Assembly (NCBI GenBank): GCA_018223375.1
Contig: JAGTTS010000004.1
Location: 186,001-250,000 of the forward strand
Source: Clostridiaceae bacterium Marseille-Q3526
GTDB taxonomy: Bacteria > Bacillota > Clostridia > Lachnospirales > Lachnospiraceae
Reading direction: 5' to 3'
DNA length: 64,000 nt
Made by a program: the position numbers and the translations under genes. Each line of letters opens with the position of its first letter. Positions within the stretch are counted from its first letter, which is position 1. The notes beneath the pieces were generated by a model. It searched no databases, was not told the origin of the DNA, and saw nothing but the letters and a program-made list of their open reading frames with translations. Of this stretch, positions 25,487 to 33,119 are shown piece by piece.

Positions 25487-25519
25487 TTGACAAATTCTGA
25501 GGGAGCTGTCCCTTATAAT
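25487..25519 (+). promoter_or_regulatory. spoIIG promoter, long-spacer sigma-A type with 0A-like box
   Basis: Consensus TTGACA (25487-25492) and TATAAT (25514-25519) are 21 bases apart, too far for ordinary sigma-A use. The B. subtilis spoIIG promoter is known for near-consensus boxes with a 22-base spacing and depends on Spo0A~P. Here the -35 box lies in TTTGACAAA, whose reverse complement TTTGTCAAA matches the 0A box (TGTCGAA) at six of seven core bases. Confidence 0.75.
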
Positions 25520-25539
25520 AGACTCTGTCAGACAGGGGG

Positions 25540-26655
25540 GTGGCAGAGCTGGAGACAGAAATCAGACTGTACCTGGATGTGGTATTGATCCAAAACGGTT
25601 TGTTAGACAGTTTTCTTCTGGTAATGACGGGAAAGCTGATGGGACTTAACATACGGGCCGGAAGAATTGCCGCTGGAGCAGCCGCAGGCGCGCTGTGGGC
25701 CTGCGTCAGTCCGTTTGTTGTCCCGGAACAGGGATTTCAGCTGATGCTTGCCTTCGGCCCGGTCAGCGTTCTCATGGTGTATCTGGCTTACCGGGAAAGA
25801 CGGCCAAAGAGCCTGCTTCATCAGGCGGGAGGTCTTTATCTGACGTCGGCTCTGATGTCAGGAGGTCTGTCGCTTTTAAAACGGGCTGTCTATGGTATTG
25901 TATCAGATGGACAGAAGGGGATGGCTCAGAGCTGCCTTCCCTTTTTAGCGCTCCTGTCCGGAGCAGGATTTGTGTGCTTTTCTGCCTGTTTTCTGTGGGA
26001 GGCAGCAGGAAGGGAGAAACGGCTCAGAAGCTGCAGGGCGGAAACCGTTCTCGTCTGCAAAGGGAGACAGATACAGGTAAAGGCATTTTTAGACACAGGC
26101 AACCAGCTGTACGATCCGATTTTCCGCCGCCCGGTCAGCGTAATATGGGAGGGAGCCCTGAACGGACTGTTTGATGGGACAGAAGGGACGTCTCTGATCC
26201 CCTACAGAAGCGTGGGGAGGGAGAATGGAATGCTGCCTGCGGCGGCGGCGGACGGAATCCGAATAGAACTAAACGGCCAGAAGAGATATTTCAAACGGCC
26301 TCTGATTGCCGTCTCCAAAACGCCCCTTTCGCCAGACGGAAGCTATGGACTTTTGCTGCACACAGAGGTCTGGGAGCAGGCAGTTTCGCTTTCTCCAGAG
26401 CTTTGCAGAAAAAAACAGGCGAGCAGAAATAAAACAGGAGGAGAGAATCATGATCATGAAAGCCGCGGCGCCCAGCCGGTTTCGAATGAAAACCCTGCCT
26501 ACTTTCCGGGCGCTGTTAATGCCGGGAGAAGGGGAAATCCACTACATTGGAGGAACGGACATTCTGCCGGCTCCCCTGGACAGCAGGGAAGAAGCCAGAG
26601 TGCTGGGAGAGCTGGGAACGGAGAGGGATCGGGAGGCCAAATCCAGCCTGATTGA
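25540..26655 (+). CDS. spoIIGA: Sigma-E processing peptidase SpoIIGA (frame runs into sigE; probable slip at A7)
   Basis: Five membrane helices (about residues 10-160) are followed by an aspartic-protease-like domain with the catalytic motif LDTGN (Asp185). It cleaves pro-sigma-E at the septum on a SpoIIR signal (family knowledge). Read straight through, the frame gives 371 aa and overlaps sigE by 206 bases with a non-homologous tail. A -1 slip on A7 at 26409-26415 would end it at TAA 26430-26432 (297 aa, near the usual length), just before the sigE ribosome site. The GTG start at 25540 is uncertain. Confidence 0.85.
   Translation: MAELETEIRLYLDVVLIQNGLLDSFLLVMTGKLMGLNIRAGRIAAGAAAGALWACVSPFVVPEQGFQLMLAFGPVSVLMVYLAYRERRPKSLLHQAGGLYLTSALMSGGLSLLKRAVYGIVSDGQKGMAQSCLPFLALLSGAGFVCFSACFLWEAAGREKRLRSCRAETVLVCKGRQIQVKAFLDTGNQLYDPIFRRPVSVIWEGALNGLFDGTEGTSLIPYRSVGRENGMLPAAAADGIRIELNGQKRYFKRPLIAVSKTPLSPDGSYGLLLHTEVWEQAVSLSPELCRKKQASRNKTGGENHDHESRGAQPVSNENPAYFPGAVNAGRRGNPLHWRNGHSAGSPGQQGRSQSAGRAGNGEGSGGQIQPD
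26409..26415 (+). other. A AAA AAA slippery heptamer at the 3' end of spoIIGA
   Basis: In the spoIIGA frame the codons read AGA AAA AAA CAG, so bases 26409-26415 form a classic X-XXY-YYZ slippery heptamer. A one-base backward slip gives the residues RKKTGEQK and then TAA at 26430-26432. A missing A in the assembly (7 instead of 8) would look identical. Confidence 0.5.
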
Positions 26656-27190
26656 GCACAATCTGAGGCTGGTTGTGTACATAGCAAAAAAATTTGACAA
26701 TACCAGCGTGGGAGTGGAGGATCTGATTTCCATTGGAACCATAGGGCTGATTAAGGCGATCAACACCTTCAACACAGGGAAAAATATCAAGCTGGCTACC
26801 TACGCGTCCCGGTGCATTGAAAATGAAATTTTAATGTATCTGAGGAGAAATAACAAGACAAAGCTGGAGGTTTCCATCGACGAGCCCTTAAACGTAGACT
26901 GGGATGGAAACGAGCTGCTGCTTTCCGACATTCTGGGGACAGACGAGGATGTGATTTACCGTGATTTGGAGGATGAGATAGAGAGAAATCTCTTAAAGAC
27001 GGCCATCAGCCATCTGACTCCCAGGGAGAGAACCATCGTGGAGCTGCGCTTCGGACTCAACAACGCAGACGGAGACGAGATGACGCAGAAGGAAGTGGCA
27101 GATCTGCTGGGAATTTCCCAGTCTTATATCTCCAGACTGGAGAAAAAGATCATGAAGCGGCTGAAAAAAGAGATTGTAAAATATGAATAA
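26450..27190 (+). CDS. sigE: RNA polymerase sporulation sigma factor SigE
   Basis: 246 aa. Region 2 (NLRLVVYIAKKFDNTSVGVEDLISIGTIGL) and region 4 with helix-turn-helix (MTQKEVADLLGISQSYISRLEKKIMKRL). The ~25-residue N-terminal extension is the pro-sequence removed by SpoIIGA. It directs early mother-cell transcription. ATG 26450 is fixed by AGGAGG at 26436-26441 with 8-base spacing; upstream frame-open sequence belongs to spoIIGA. Confidence 0.95.
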   Translation: MIMKAAAPSRFRMKTLPTFRALLMPGEGEIHYIGGTDILPAPLDSREEARVLGELGTERDREAKSSLIEHNLRLVVYIAKKFDNTSVGVEDLISIGTIGLIKAINTFNTGKNIKLATYASRCIENEILMYLRRNNKTKLEVSIDEPLNVDWDGNELLLSDILGTDEDVIYRDLEDEIERNLLKTAISHLTPRERTIVELRFGLNNADGDEMTQKEVADLLGISQSYISRLEKKIMKRLKKEIVKYE

Positions 27191-27197
27191 CCAGAAG

Positions 27198-27244
27198 AAA
27201 GAGACGCGTTCCGCTGATTTTTGGCAGAAAACGTCTCTTTTCAT
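27198..27244. terminator. Terminator between convergent sigE and sigG
   Basis: AAAGAGACG (27198-27206) pairs with CGTCTCTTT (27232-27240), then TTC. Good for the + strand; the opposite side has AAGAAAG and is a weaker minus-strand terminator. Confidence 0.75.
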
Positions 27245-27300
27245 GTTTGAATGTCCTCCTGAAAGACAGAATCCCCTGTGCGCTCTCAGGAAATACCGGA

Positions 27301-28077
27301 TCAGCTGAGGTAGGCACGCATGGCCTTTAAGGCATTTTTTTCCAGGCGGCTGACCTGGGCCTGGCTGATATGGATTTCCTCCGCCACCTCTGTCTGGGTT
27401 TTCCCCTCAAAAAAACGCAGATCGATGATGTGGCGCTCCCGCTCAGGAAGGCGGTTCATGGCCTCGTTCAGAGAAATATCCTCAACCCAGTTTTCCTCCG
27501 AGCTTTTCTTGTCGCTGAGCTGATCCATGACATAGAGAGGATCGCCTCCGTCTGTGTAGACTGGTTCATAGAGGCTGACCGGACTCTGAATAGCATCCAG
27601 GGCATAGGTTACCTGTTCCTTGCTGACGCCGATTTCTTCTGCGATCTCACAGAGAGTCGGTTCCTTCAGATTTTTCTTTGTCAGGCTTTCCCTGGCGTAG
27701 ATGGCTTTGTAGGCAGTGTCCCGGAGAGAACGGCTGACGCGGATGGAATTATTGTCCCGAAGATACCGCTTCACCTCCCCTAAAATCATGGGAACCGCGT
27801 AGGTGGAGAAGCGGACGTTCTGGGTAATGTCGAAATTATCAATGGCTTTAATCAGGCCGATGCAGCCAATCTGAAACAGATCGTCCACATTTTCACTGCT
27901 GCCTGAAAAACGCTGGATGACGCTGAGAACCAGGCGGAGATTTCCCTTAATATACTGTTCTCTGGCTTCCTTGTCTCCCTTCAGGATTCGGGCGAACAGC
28001 TCCTCCTTTTCTTCGTTGGTGAGCAGGGGCAGCTTCGATGTATTTACGCCGCAGATTTCAACTTTATTCAGTGCCAT
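27301..28077 (-). CDS. sigG: RNA polymerase sporulation sigma factor SigG
   Basis: 258 aa starting MALNKVEICGVNTSKLPLL, the highly conserved SigG N terminus. Region 2 (NLRLVLSVIQRFSGSSENVDDLFQIGCIGL) and region 4 (KTQTEVAEEIHISQAQVSRLEKNAL) are intact. It drives late forespore genes. ATG 28077 has AAGGAGG 8 bases upstream. Unlike the usual spoIIGA-sigE-sigG order, it points toward sigE, so it must have its own promoter. Confidence 0.95.
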   Translation of the reverse strand: MALNKVEICGVNTSKLPLLTNEEKEELFARILKGDKEAREQYIKGNLRLVLSVIQRFSGSSENVDDLFQIGCIGLIKAIDNFDITQNVRFSTYAVPMILGEVKRYLRDNNSIRVSRSLRDTAYKAIYARESLTKKNLKEPTLCEIAEEIGVSKEQVTYALDAIQSPVSLYEPVYTDGGDPLYVMDQLSDKKSSEENWVEDISLNEAMNRLPERERHIIDLRFFEGKTQTEVAEEIHISQAQVSRLEKNALKAMRAYLS

Positions 28078-28109
28078 AAAGAGAGCCTCCTTCTTTGTTT
28101 GTCCATGAT

Positions 28110-28140
28110 CAGGCTTTCCGTTTTTCAGGGACAATATACC
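28110..28140 (-). promoter_or_regulatory. Sigma-F/G-like promoter of sigG
   Basis: On the minus strand GGTATA (28140-28135), 15-base spacer, GGAAAGCCTG (28119-28110). This resembles the sigma-F pattern (GYWTA, about 15 bases, GGNRANAMTW) with two mismatches in the -10 element. sigG is transcribed by sigma-F in known sporeformers. The start would lie about 20-30 bases before the ribosome site. Confidence 0.45.
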
Positions 28141-28289
28141 GGGAGCAGGGAAATTTAAAAAATTTTGCCCCTTGACAGACGGGGAGTGGAGAATATGCAG
28201 TCCCGCGGTTTGCTGCGAAAGCCTCCCATTACCGCCGGGCCTGTATATTCTTCCAGTATGGCCCTTCCTGCTCCCGCCGCGGCCCGGGC

Positions 28290-28318
28290 TTGTATCAGAC
28301 GCAAAGATGTACTATAAT
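28290..28318 (+). promoter_or_regulatory. Promoter of the esterase gene
   Basis: TTGTAT (28290-28295), 17-base spacer, TATAAT (28313-28318), 33 bases before the GTG start at 28352. Confidence 0.6.
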
Positions 28319-28351
28319 AAGGCGCAAAGATACAGAGGGAGGACGCAGATT

Positions 28352-29284
28352 GTGAGAATTGAAACCATTCAGATTCAGATAGAGAAAAACGGCGCGTTTA
28401 AGAAAACGGATCATACAGCGGAGCTGACAGCCTATCTCCAGGATTCCGGGGAGGAGTGCAGGATTCAGAAACGGCCGGCAGTGGTGATCTGCCCGGGAGG
28501 CGGCTATGAATTCTGCTCGTTCAGGGAGGGAGAGCCGGTAGCGTTAGAGCTGCTGTCCAAGGGGTATCAGACCTTTGTGCTCCGCTACAGCACTGCGCCG
28601 GACAGCTTTCCCACAGCTTTGCTTGAGCTGGCGGGAGCAGTGGCCATGGTGCGCCTGAGGGCCGCAGAGTGGAATATTATCCCGGAACAGGTAGCTGTCA
28701 TGGGATTTTCCGCAGGAGGCCATCTGGCGGCCAGCCTGGGAGTGTTCTGGAACCAGGAATTTCTGTCCGCCCTGGTAAAGCGGCAGGTGCAGTTTCCGGC
28801 AGGAGACAATTTCAGAAGAGACGAGACGATTTTTTCAGAGAGCAGTCTGGCCGACATTTCGCTCCTGATCCGTCCGGATCGGCTGCTCCTTGGATATCCT
28901 GTGATTACCTCCGGAGAATACGCCCACAGAGGCTCCTTTGACGCGCTGTTGGGAGAGCTTGAGGGGGAGGAGAGAGAGGAGTTTCTTAATCTGCTGTCCC
29001 TGGAAAAGCAGGTGGGAAGCCACGTTCCCCCAGTCTTTCTGTGGCATACCTTCACAGATACCTCCGTTCCGGCAGAAAATTCGCTGCTCTTTTTGTCGGC
29101 CCTTAAAAAGGCAGGAGTCAGCGCGGAGGCCCACCTGTTTCCAGAGGGACGCCACGGCCTGGCTCTGGCCGACGAGAGAACGGACAAGGAAACCTCCGAC
29201 GGAAGAGGGAGCTATGTGGAAGAATGCTGCAAACCCTGGGTAGAGCTGGCGGAAGCCTTTCTGGAACGCTGGAGACGGCCTTGA
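28352..29284 (+). CDS. Alpha/beta hydrolase (acetyl-xylan-esterase-like, BD-FAE type)
   Basis: 310 aa cytoplasmic hydrolase. The oxyanion segment CPGGGYEF, nucleophile elbow GFSAGGH, a late WHTFTDTSVPAENS carrying the acid, and GRHGL with the catalytic His give the full triad in family order. Members remove acetyl groups from carbohydrates; the substrate here is not shown. GTG 28352 is chosen because AGGGAGG lies 8 bases upstream; an upstream ATG at 28305 precedes the -10 box. Monocistronic. Confidence 0.8.
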   Translation: MRIETIQIQIEKNGAFKKTDHTAELTAYLQDSGEECRIQKRPAVVICPGGGYEFCSFREGEPVALELLSKGYQTFVLRYSTAPDSFPTALLELAGAVAMVRLRAAEWNIIPEQVAVMGFSAGGHLAASLGVFWNQEFLSALVKRQVQFPAGDNFRRDETIFSESSLADISLLIRPDRLLLGYPVITSGEYAHRGSFDALLGELEGEEREEFLNLLSLEKQVGSHVPPVFLWHTFTDTSVPAENSLLFLSALKKAGVSAEAHLFPEGRHGLALADERTDKETSDGRGSYVEECCKPWVELAEAFLERWRRP

Positions 29285-29310
29285 CTTTCCATATATTTCA
29301 TAATAGAATA

Positions 29311-29343
29311 AAACGGACACCTGAAAAGAAGTGTCTGTTTTTT
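29311..29343 (+). terminator. Terminator after esterase gene
   Basis: AAACGGACAC (29311-29320) pairs with GTGTCTGTTT (29331-29340), one G-U pair, followed by a run of Ts. Confidence 0.8.
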
Positions 29344-29389
29344 CCTGAAAATGTAAATGAATCACGACAGAATATGGAGGAAGACCATT

Positions 29390-30991
29390 TTGGCAAATAC
29401 AGAAAATACAACAGAACAGATCAAAAAGAGACGTACCTTTGCGATTATTTCCCACCCGGATGCGGGAAAGACTACTCTGACAGAGAAGTTTCTGCTCTAC
29501 GGAGGAGCCATTAACCTGGCCGGTACGGTAAAGGGCAGAAAGGCTACCAAGCACGCTGTTTCCGACTGGATGGAGATCGAGAAGGAGAGAGGAATTTCCG
29601 TTACCTCCTCTGTGCTCCAGTTTAACTACGAGGGCTACTGCATCAACATTCTGGACACGCCGGGACACCAGGACTTCTCAGAGGATACCTACCGTACTCT
29701 GATGGCGGCCGATTCCGCCGTTATGGTCATCGACGCTTCCAAAGGTGTGGAGGCCCAGACCATCAAGCTGTTTAAAGTATGTCTCCTGAGGAACATTCCG
29801 ATTTTTACCTTTATCAACAAGATGGACCGGGAGGCCAGAGATCCCTTTGAGCTGATGGATGAGATTGAGAGCGTTCTGGGCATTAAGACGTGCCCGATTA
29901 ACTGGCCCATTGGCTGCGGCAAGAATTTCAAGGGCGTTTACGACAGAAATACGAAGAAAATCACTACCTTTACAGCCGCTATGGGCGGTCAGAAGGAGGT
30001 GGCTTCCAGAGAATTTGATCTGGAGTCAGACGACGTGGATTCTGTCGTAGGAGCCGATTATCACAGCCAGCTGTTAGACGACATCGAGCTGCTTGACGGT
30101 GCCAGCGAGGAGTTTGATATGGAGAAGGTCAGCACAGGAAAGCTGTCTCCTGCCTTCTTCGGATCGGCTCTGACTAACTTCGGCGTGGAGACCTTTTTGG
30201 AGCACTTCCTGAAAATGACGACGCCGCCTCTTCCAAGAAAGACTACGGAAGGCCAGGTAGATCCGTTTAACAATAAGTTCAGCGCCTTTGTATTCAAGAT
30301 TCAGGCCAACATGAATAAAGCCCACAGAGACAGAATTGCCTTTATGCGTATCTGCTCCGGTAAATTTGAGGCAGGCATGGAGGTAAATCATGTGCAGGGC
30401 GGCAGAAAAATCCGCCTGTCCCAGCCCCAGCAGCTGATGGCCCAGGACAGAAAGATTGTGGAGGAGGCATACGCCGGAGACATTATCGGAGTCTTCGATC
30501 CGGGCATTTTCTCCATTGGAGACACTCTCTGCGCGCCGGGAGACAAGGTGCAGTTCGAGGGAATTCCTACCTTCGCGCCGGAGCATTTCGCCAGAGTGCG
30601 CCAGATGGACACCATGAAGAGAAAACAGTTTATCAAGGGAATCAACCAGATTGCCCAGGAGGGCGCAATCCAGATTTTCCAGGAGTTCAATACTGGAATG
30701 GAGGAGATCATCGTAGGCGTGGTAGGCGAGCTTCAGTTTGAGGTTCTGACCTACCGTCTGGAAAATGAGTACAACGTGGATGTCAAGCTGGAGAAGCTTC
30801 CATACGAGTACATCCGCTGGATTGAAAATAAGGAGAAGATCGATCCGGCTAAGATTCAGGGAACCTCTGATATGAAGAGAATTAAGGACTTAAAGGGAAA
30901 TCCTCTGCTCTTATTCGTCAACAGCTGGAGCGTCGGAATGGTTCTCGACAGAAATCCAGGTCTTGTGTTAAGCGAGTTTGGACGGGATTAA
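29390..30991 (+). CDS. prfC: Peptide chain release factor 3
   Basis: 533 aa translational GTPase. G1 SHPDAGKTTLTEK, G3 DTPGHQDF, G4 NKMDRE, with the RF3-type DSAVMVIDASKGVE. It releases RF1/RF2 from the ribosome using GTP. Start is TTG 29390, preceded by GGAGGAA at 29376-29382 with 7-base spacing; the ATG at 29357 lies before this site. It is followed 25 bases later by yqeY. Confidence 0.95.
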   Translation: MANTENTTEQIKKRRTFAIISHPDAGKTTLTEKFLLYGGAINLAGTVKGRKATKHAVSDWMEIEKERGISVTSSVLQFNYEGYCINILDTPGHQDFSEDTYRTLMAADSAVMVIDASKGVEAQTIKLFKVCLLRNIPIFTFINKMDREARDPFELMDEIESVLGIKTCPINWPIGCGKNFKGVYDRNTKKITTFTAAMGGQKEVASREFDLESDDVDSVVGADYHSQLLDDIELLDGASEEFDMEKVSTGKLSPAFFGSALTNFGVETFLEHFLKMTTPPLPRKTTEGQVDPFNNKFSAFVFKIQANMNKAHRDRIAFMRICSGKFEAGMEVNHVQGGRKIRLSQPQQLMAQDRKIVEEAYAGDIIGVFDPGIFSIGDTLCAPGDKVQFEGIPTFAPEHFARVRQMDTMKRKQFIKGINQIAQEGAIQIFQEFNTGMEEIIVGVVGELQFEVLTYRLENEYNVDVKLEKLPYEYIRWIENKEKIDPAKIQGTSDMKRIKDLKGNPLLLFVNSWSVGMVLDRNPGLVLSEFGRD

Positions 30992-31016
30992 GATAAAAAC
31001 ATCAGGAGGTAGAAGC

Positions 31017-31463
31017 ATGAGCAAAATTGATGTGGTGAGAAAAGCGATGGTGGAGGCCATGAAGGCCAAGGACAAGGCGAGAAAGGATTCTCTTTCCATG
31101 CTGCTGTCCGCGCTGAAGAACGCGGAGATTGACAAGAGGGAGCCTCTGACAGAGGAGGAGGAGAACGCCATTGTCAAGAAGGAGATCAAGCAGACGAAAG
31201 AGACGATGGAAACCGCTCCTGCAGACAGAGAGGATATTAAGAGCGAGGCGGCTGCCAGACTGGCCGTATACGAGGAGTTTGCTCCGGCTGATCTGACAGA
31301 GGATCAGATCCGTCAGGTGATCGCCGAAGTGCTGGCCGAGCTTGGCATCGAGGAGCCGAAGAAGTCCGACAAGGGCGCCATTATGAAGATTCTGATGCCG
31401 AAGGTGAAGGGAAAGGCAGACGGCAAGGCAGTCAACGAGATTTTAGCAGGAATGCTGAAATAG
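31017..31463 (+). CDS. yqeY: GatB/YqeY domain-containing protein
   Basis: 148 aa, all-helical. Matches YqeY: KIDVVRKAMVEAMKAKDKARKDSLSMLLSALKNAEIDKRE, then a small C-terminal domain (GAIMKILMPKVKGKADGKAVNEI) like the GatB tRNA-binding tail. A role in tRNA-dependent amidation or quality control is suspected for the family but unproven. AGGAGG before ATG 31017; likely co-transcribed with prfC. Confidence 0.9.
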   Translation: MSKIDVVRKAMVEAMKAKDKARKDSLSMLLSALKNAEIDKREPLTEEEENAIVKKEIKQTKETMETAPADREDIKSEAAARLAVYEEFAPADLTEDQIRQVIAEVLAELGIEEPKKSDKGAIMKILMPKVKGKADGKAVNEILAGMLK

Positions 31464-31527
31464 AGACTCTGGAAAAGAAAGATAGAGGAAACAGCTGAGG
31501 GAAGGTTTCCGGAAAGGGTAGGATCGG

Positions 31528-32931
31528 ATGTACAGAGAAGAGATCGAGAAATATATTGACAGTCACAGGGGAGAAATGCTGGAGGACATTAAGACGCTGT
31601 GCCGCATTAACAGCGAGAAAATGCCTTATCAGGAGGGCATGCCCTATGGAGAGGGAGCCTGCCGCGCTCTGGAGACAGCCCTGTCCATGGCAGAGGGCTA
31701 CGGTTTCTCCATTTCAAACTATGACAATTATGTGGGAACGGTTGATTTCGGCGGAACGGAGAGCCAGTTAGATATTCTGGCCCATCTGGACGTGGTTCCG
31801 GCGGGAGAGGGATGGACAGTGACAAAGCCCTTTGAACCGGTGGAGCAGGACGGAAAACTCTACGGACGCGGAACAGCAGACGACAAGGGACCGGCCGTGG
31901 CGGCTCTCTACGCCATGCGGGCGGTAAAGGAATTAAATATCCCGTTAAAAAAGCGGGTGCGCCTGATCCTGGGAACGGACGAGGAATGCGGAAGCAGCGA
32001 TATCGCCCATTACTATGCAGTGGAGAAGGAAGCTCCCATGACCTTTTCTCCAGACGGAGCGTTTCCGGTGGTAAATATTGAGAAAGGCCATTTAAACTGC
32101 GAATTTGAGGCTGAGTTTGAGCCGTCCGAGGCGCTTCCAAGAGTGAAATCTGTCACAGCCGGCACAAAGGTCAACGTGGTTCCAGGAAAGGCCTACGCTG
32201 TCTTTGAAGGGCTGGACGACGATATGGTGCGCGAGGCAGGAAACCAGGTGGAGAAGGAGACGGGAGTTTCCTTTGAGCTGGTAGGAAAGGACGGATGCCT
32301 GGAGATTACGGCCTGCGGAGCCGGAGCCCACGCTTCCACTCCCCAGGAGGGAAAGAACGCGGCTACCGCGCTTTTGCTTCTCATTACGAGACTTCCGTTT
32401 GCAGCCTGCAGACAGATGGAGGTAATCCGTTCTCTGACAGAGCTGATTCCCCATGGAGACACAGAGGGAAAAGCTCTGGGAGTAGCCATGGCAGACGAGC
32501 TTTCAGGCGCTCTTACTCTGGCCTTTGATATTCTGGAGATCACAGACAGCCGGATGCACGGAATTTTCGACAGCCGGACGCCTATCTGCGGCAATGAAGA
32601 CAATGTCTTAAAGCCGGTGGCAGAAAAGATGGCAGAGCGCGGCATTACGGTGCTTACAAAGGAAATGCTGCCGCCTCACCACGTAGACGGCAATTCCCCG
32701 TTTGTAAAGACGCTTCTTGGCGCCTATGAGGAGTACACGGGACGCAAAGGAGAGTGCGTTTCCATGGGAGGCGGAACATACGTCCACGACTTAAAGAACG
32801 GCGTGGCTTTCGGAGCGACTCTTCCGGAGACAGACAACCGGATGCACGGCGCAGACGAGTTTGCCGTGATTGACGAGCTGCTTTTAAGCGCTAAGATTTT
32901 CGCCCAGGTGATTGCGGATCTCTGCTGTTAA
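31528..32931 (+). CDS. M20-family dipeptidase (PepV/Sapep type)
   Basis: 467 aa. M20 metallopeptidase: LAHLDVVPAGEGW carries the first metal His/Asp, GRGTADDKGP the bridging Asp, DEECGSSD the catalytic Glu pair. It is a Zn2+/Mn2+-dependent cytoplasmic dipeptidase that finishes breakdown of imported peptides, which fits the oligopeptide importer at 44-49 kb. It may be an operon partner of yqeY (64-base gap). Length is typical for PepV. Confidence 0.88.
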   Translation: MYREEIEKYIDSHRGEMLEDIKTLCRINSEKMPYQEGMPYGEGACRALETALSMAEGYGFSISNYDNYVGTVDFGGTESQLDILAHLDVVPAGEGWTVTKPFEPVEQDGKLYGRGTADDKGPAVAALYAMRAVKELNIPLKKRVRLILGTDEECGSSDIAHYYAVEKEAPMTFSPDGAFPVVNIEKGHLNCEFEAEFEPSEALPRVKSVTAGTKVNVVPGKAYAVFEGLDDDMVREAGNQVEKETGVSFELVGKDGCLEITACGAGAHASTPQEGKNAATALLLLITRLPFAACRQMEVIRSLTELIPHGDTEGKALGVAMADELSGALTLAFDILEITDSRMHGIFDSRTPICGNEDNVLKPVAEKMAERGITVLTKEMLPPHHVDGNSPFVKTLLGAYEEYTGRKGECVSMGGGTYVHDLKNGVAFGATLPETDNRMHGADEFAVIDELLLSAKIFAQVIADLCC

Positions 32932-32999
32932 GAAAGTGGATTCTAAGTCCAATACAGAAAAAATTCATAAAAAATTTGGATTTAGAACAGAACCTTAAT

Positions 33000-33074
33000 A
33001 AAAGTTCAATTGATCTGACCTGCTTCCTGTGATAGAATGCTGTCACGGAAGAAGAAAAGTTCAATTGAACTTTT
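33000..33074 (+). promoter_or_regulatory. Promoter flanked by two AAAAGTTCAATTGA operator-like repeats
   Basis: Promoter TTGATC (33010-33015), 17 bases, TAGAAT (33033-33038). The first repeat AAAAGTTCAATTGA (33000-33013) overlaps the -35 box. The second copy (33055-33068) is part of a perfect 20-base palindrome AAAAGTTCAATTGAACTTTT (33055-33074), just downstream of the expected start site. Two matched sites around one promoter suggest repression by a dimeric regulator. The palindrome plus its T-run could also act as a weak attenuator. Confidence 0.65.
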
Positions 33075-33119
33075 TTATTTTGCACGGAAGAGATTTCTTC
33101 CGGGAGAGGAGCATCATTT

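Noticed and set aside
25267..25500. A 77-codon open frame between ftsZ and spoIIGA
   Set aside because: It lies across the GC hairpins and the spoIIG promoter, has no ribosome site, and its Arg-rich translation looks like read-through of structured DNA.
28172..28351. N-terminal extension of the esterase frame
   Set aside because: The promoter -10 box and the AGGGAGG ribosome site lie inside this stretch, so translation should begin at GTG 28352.
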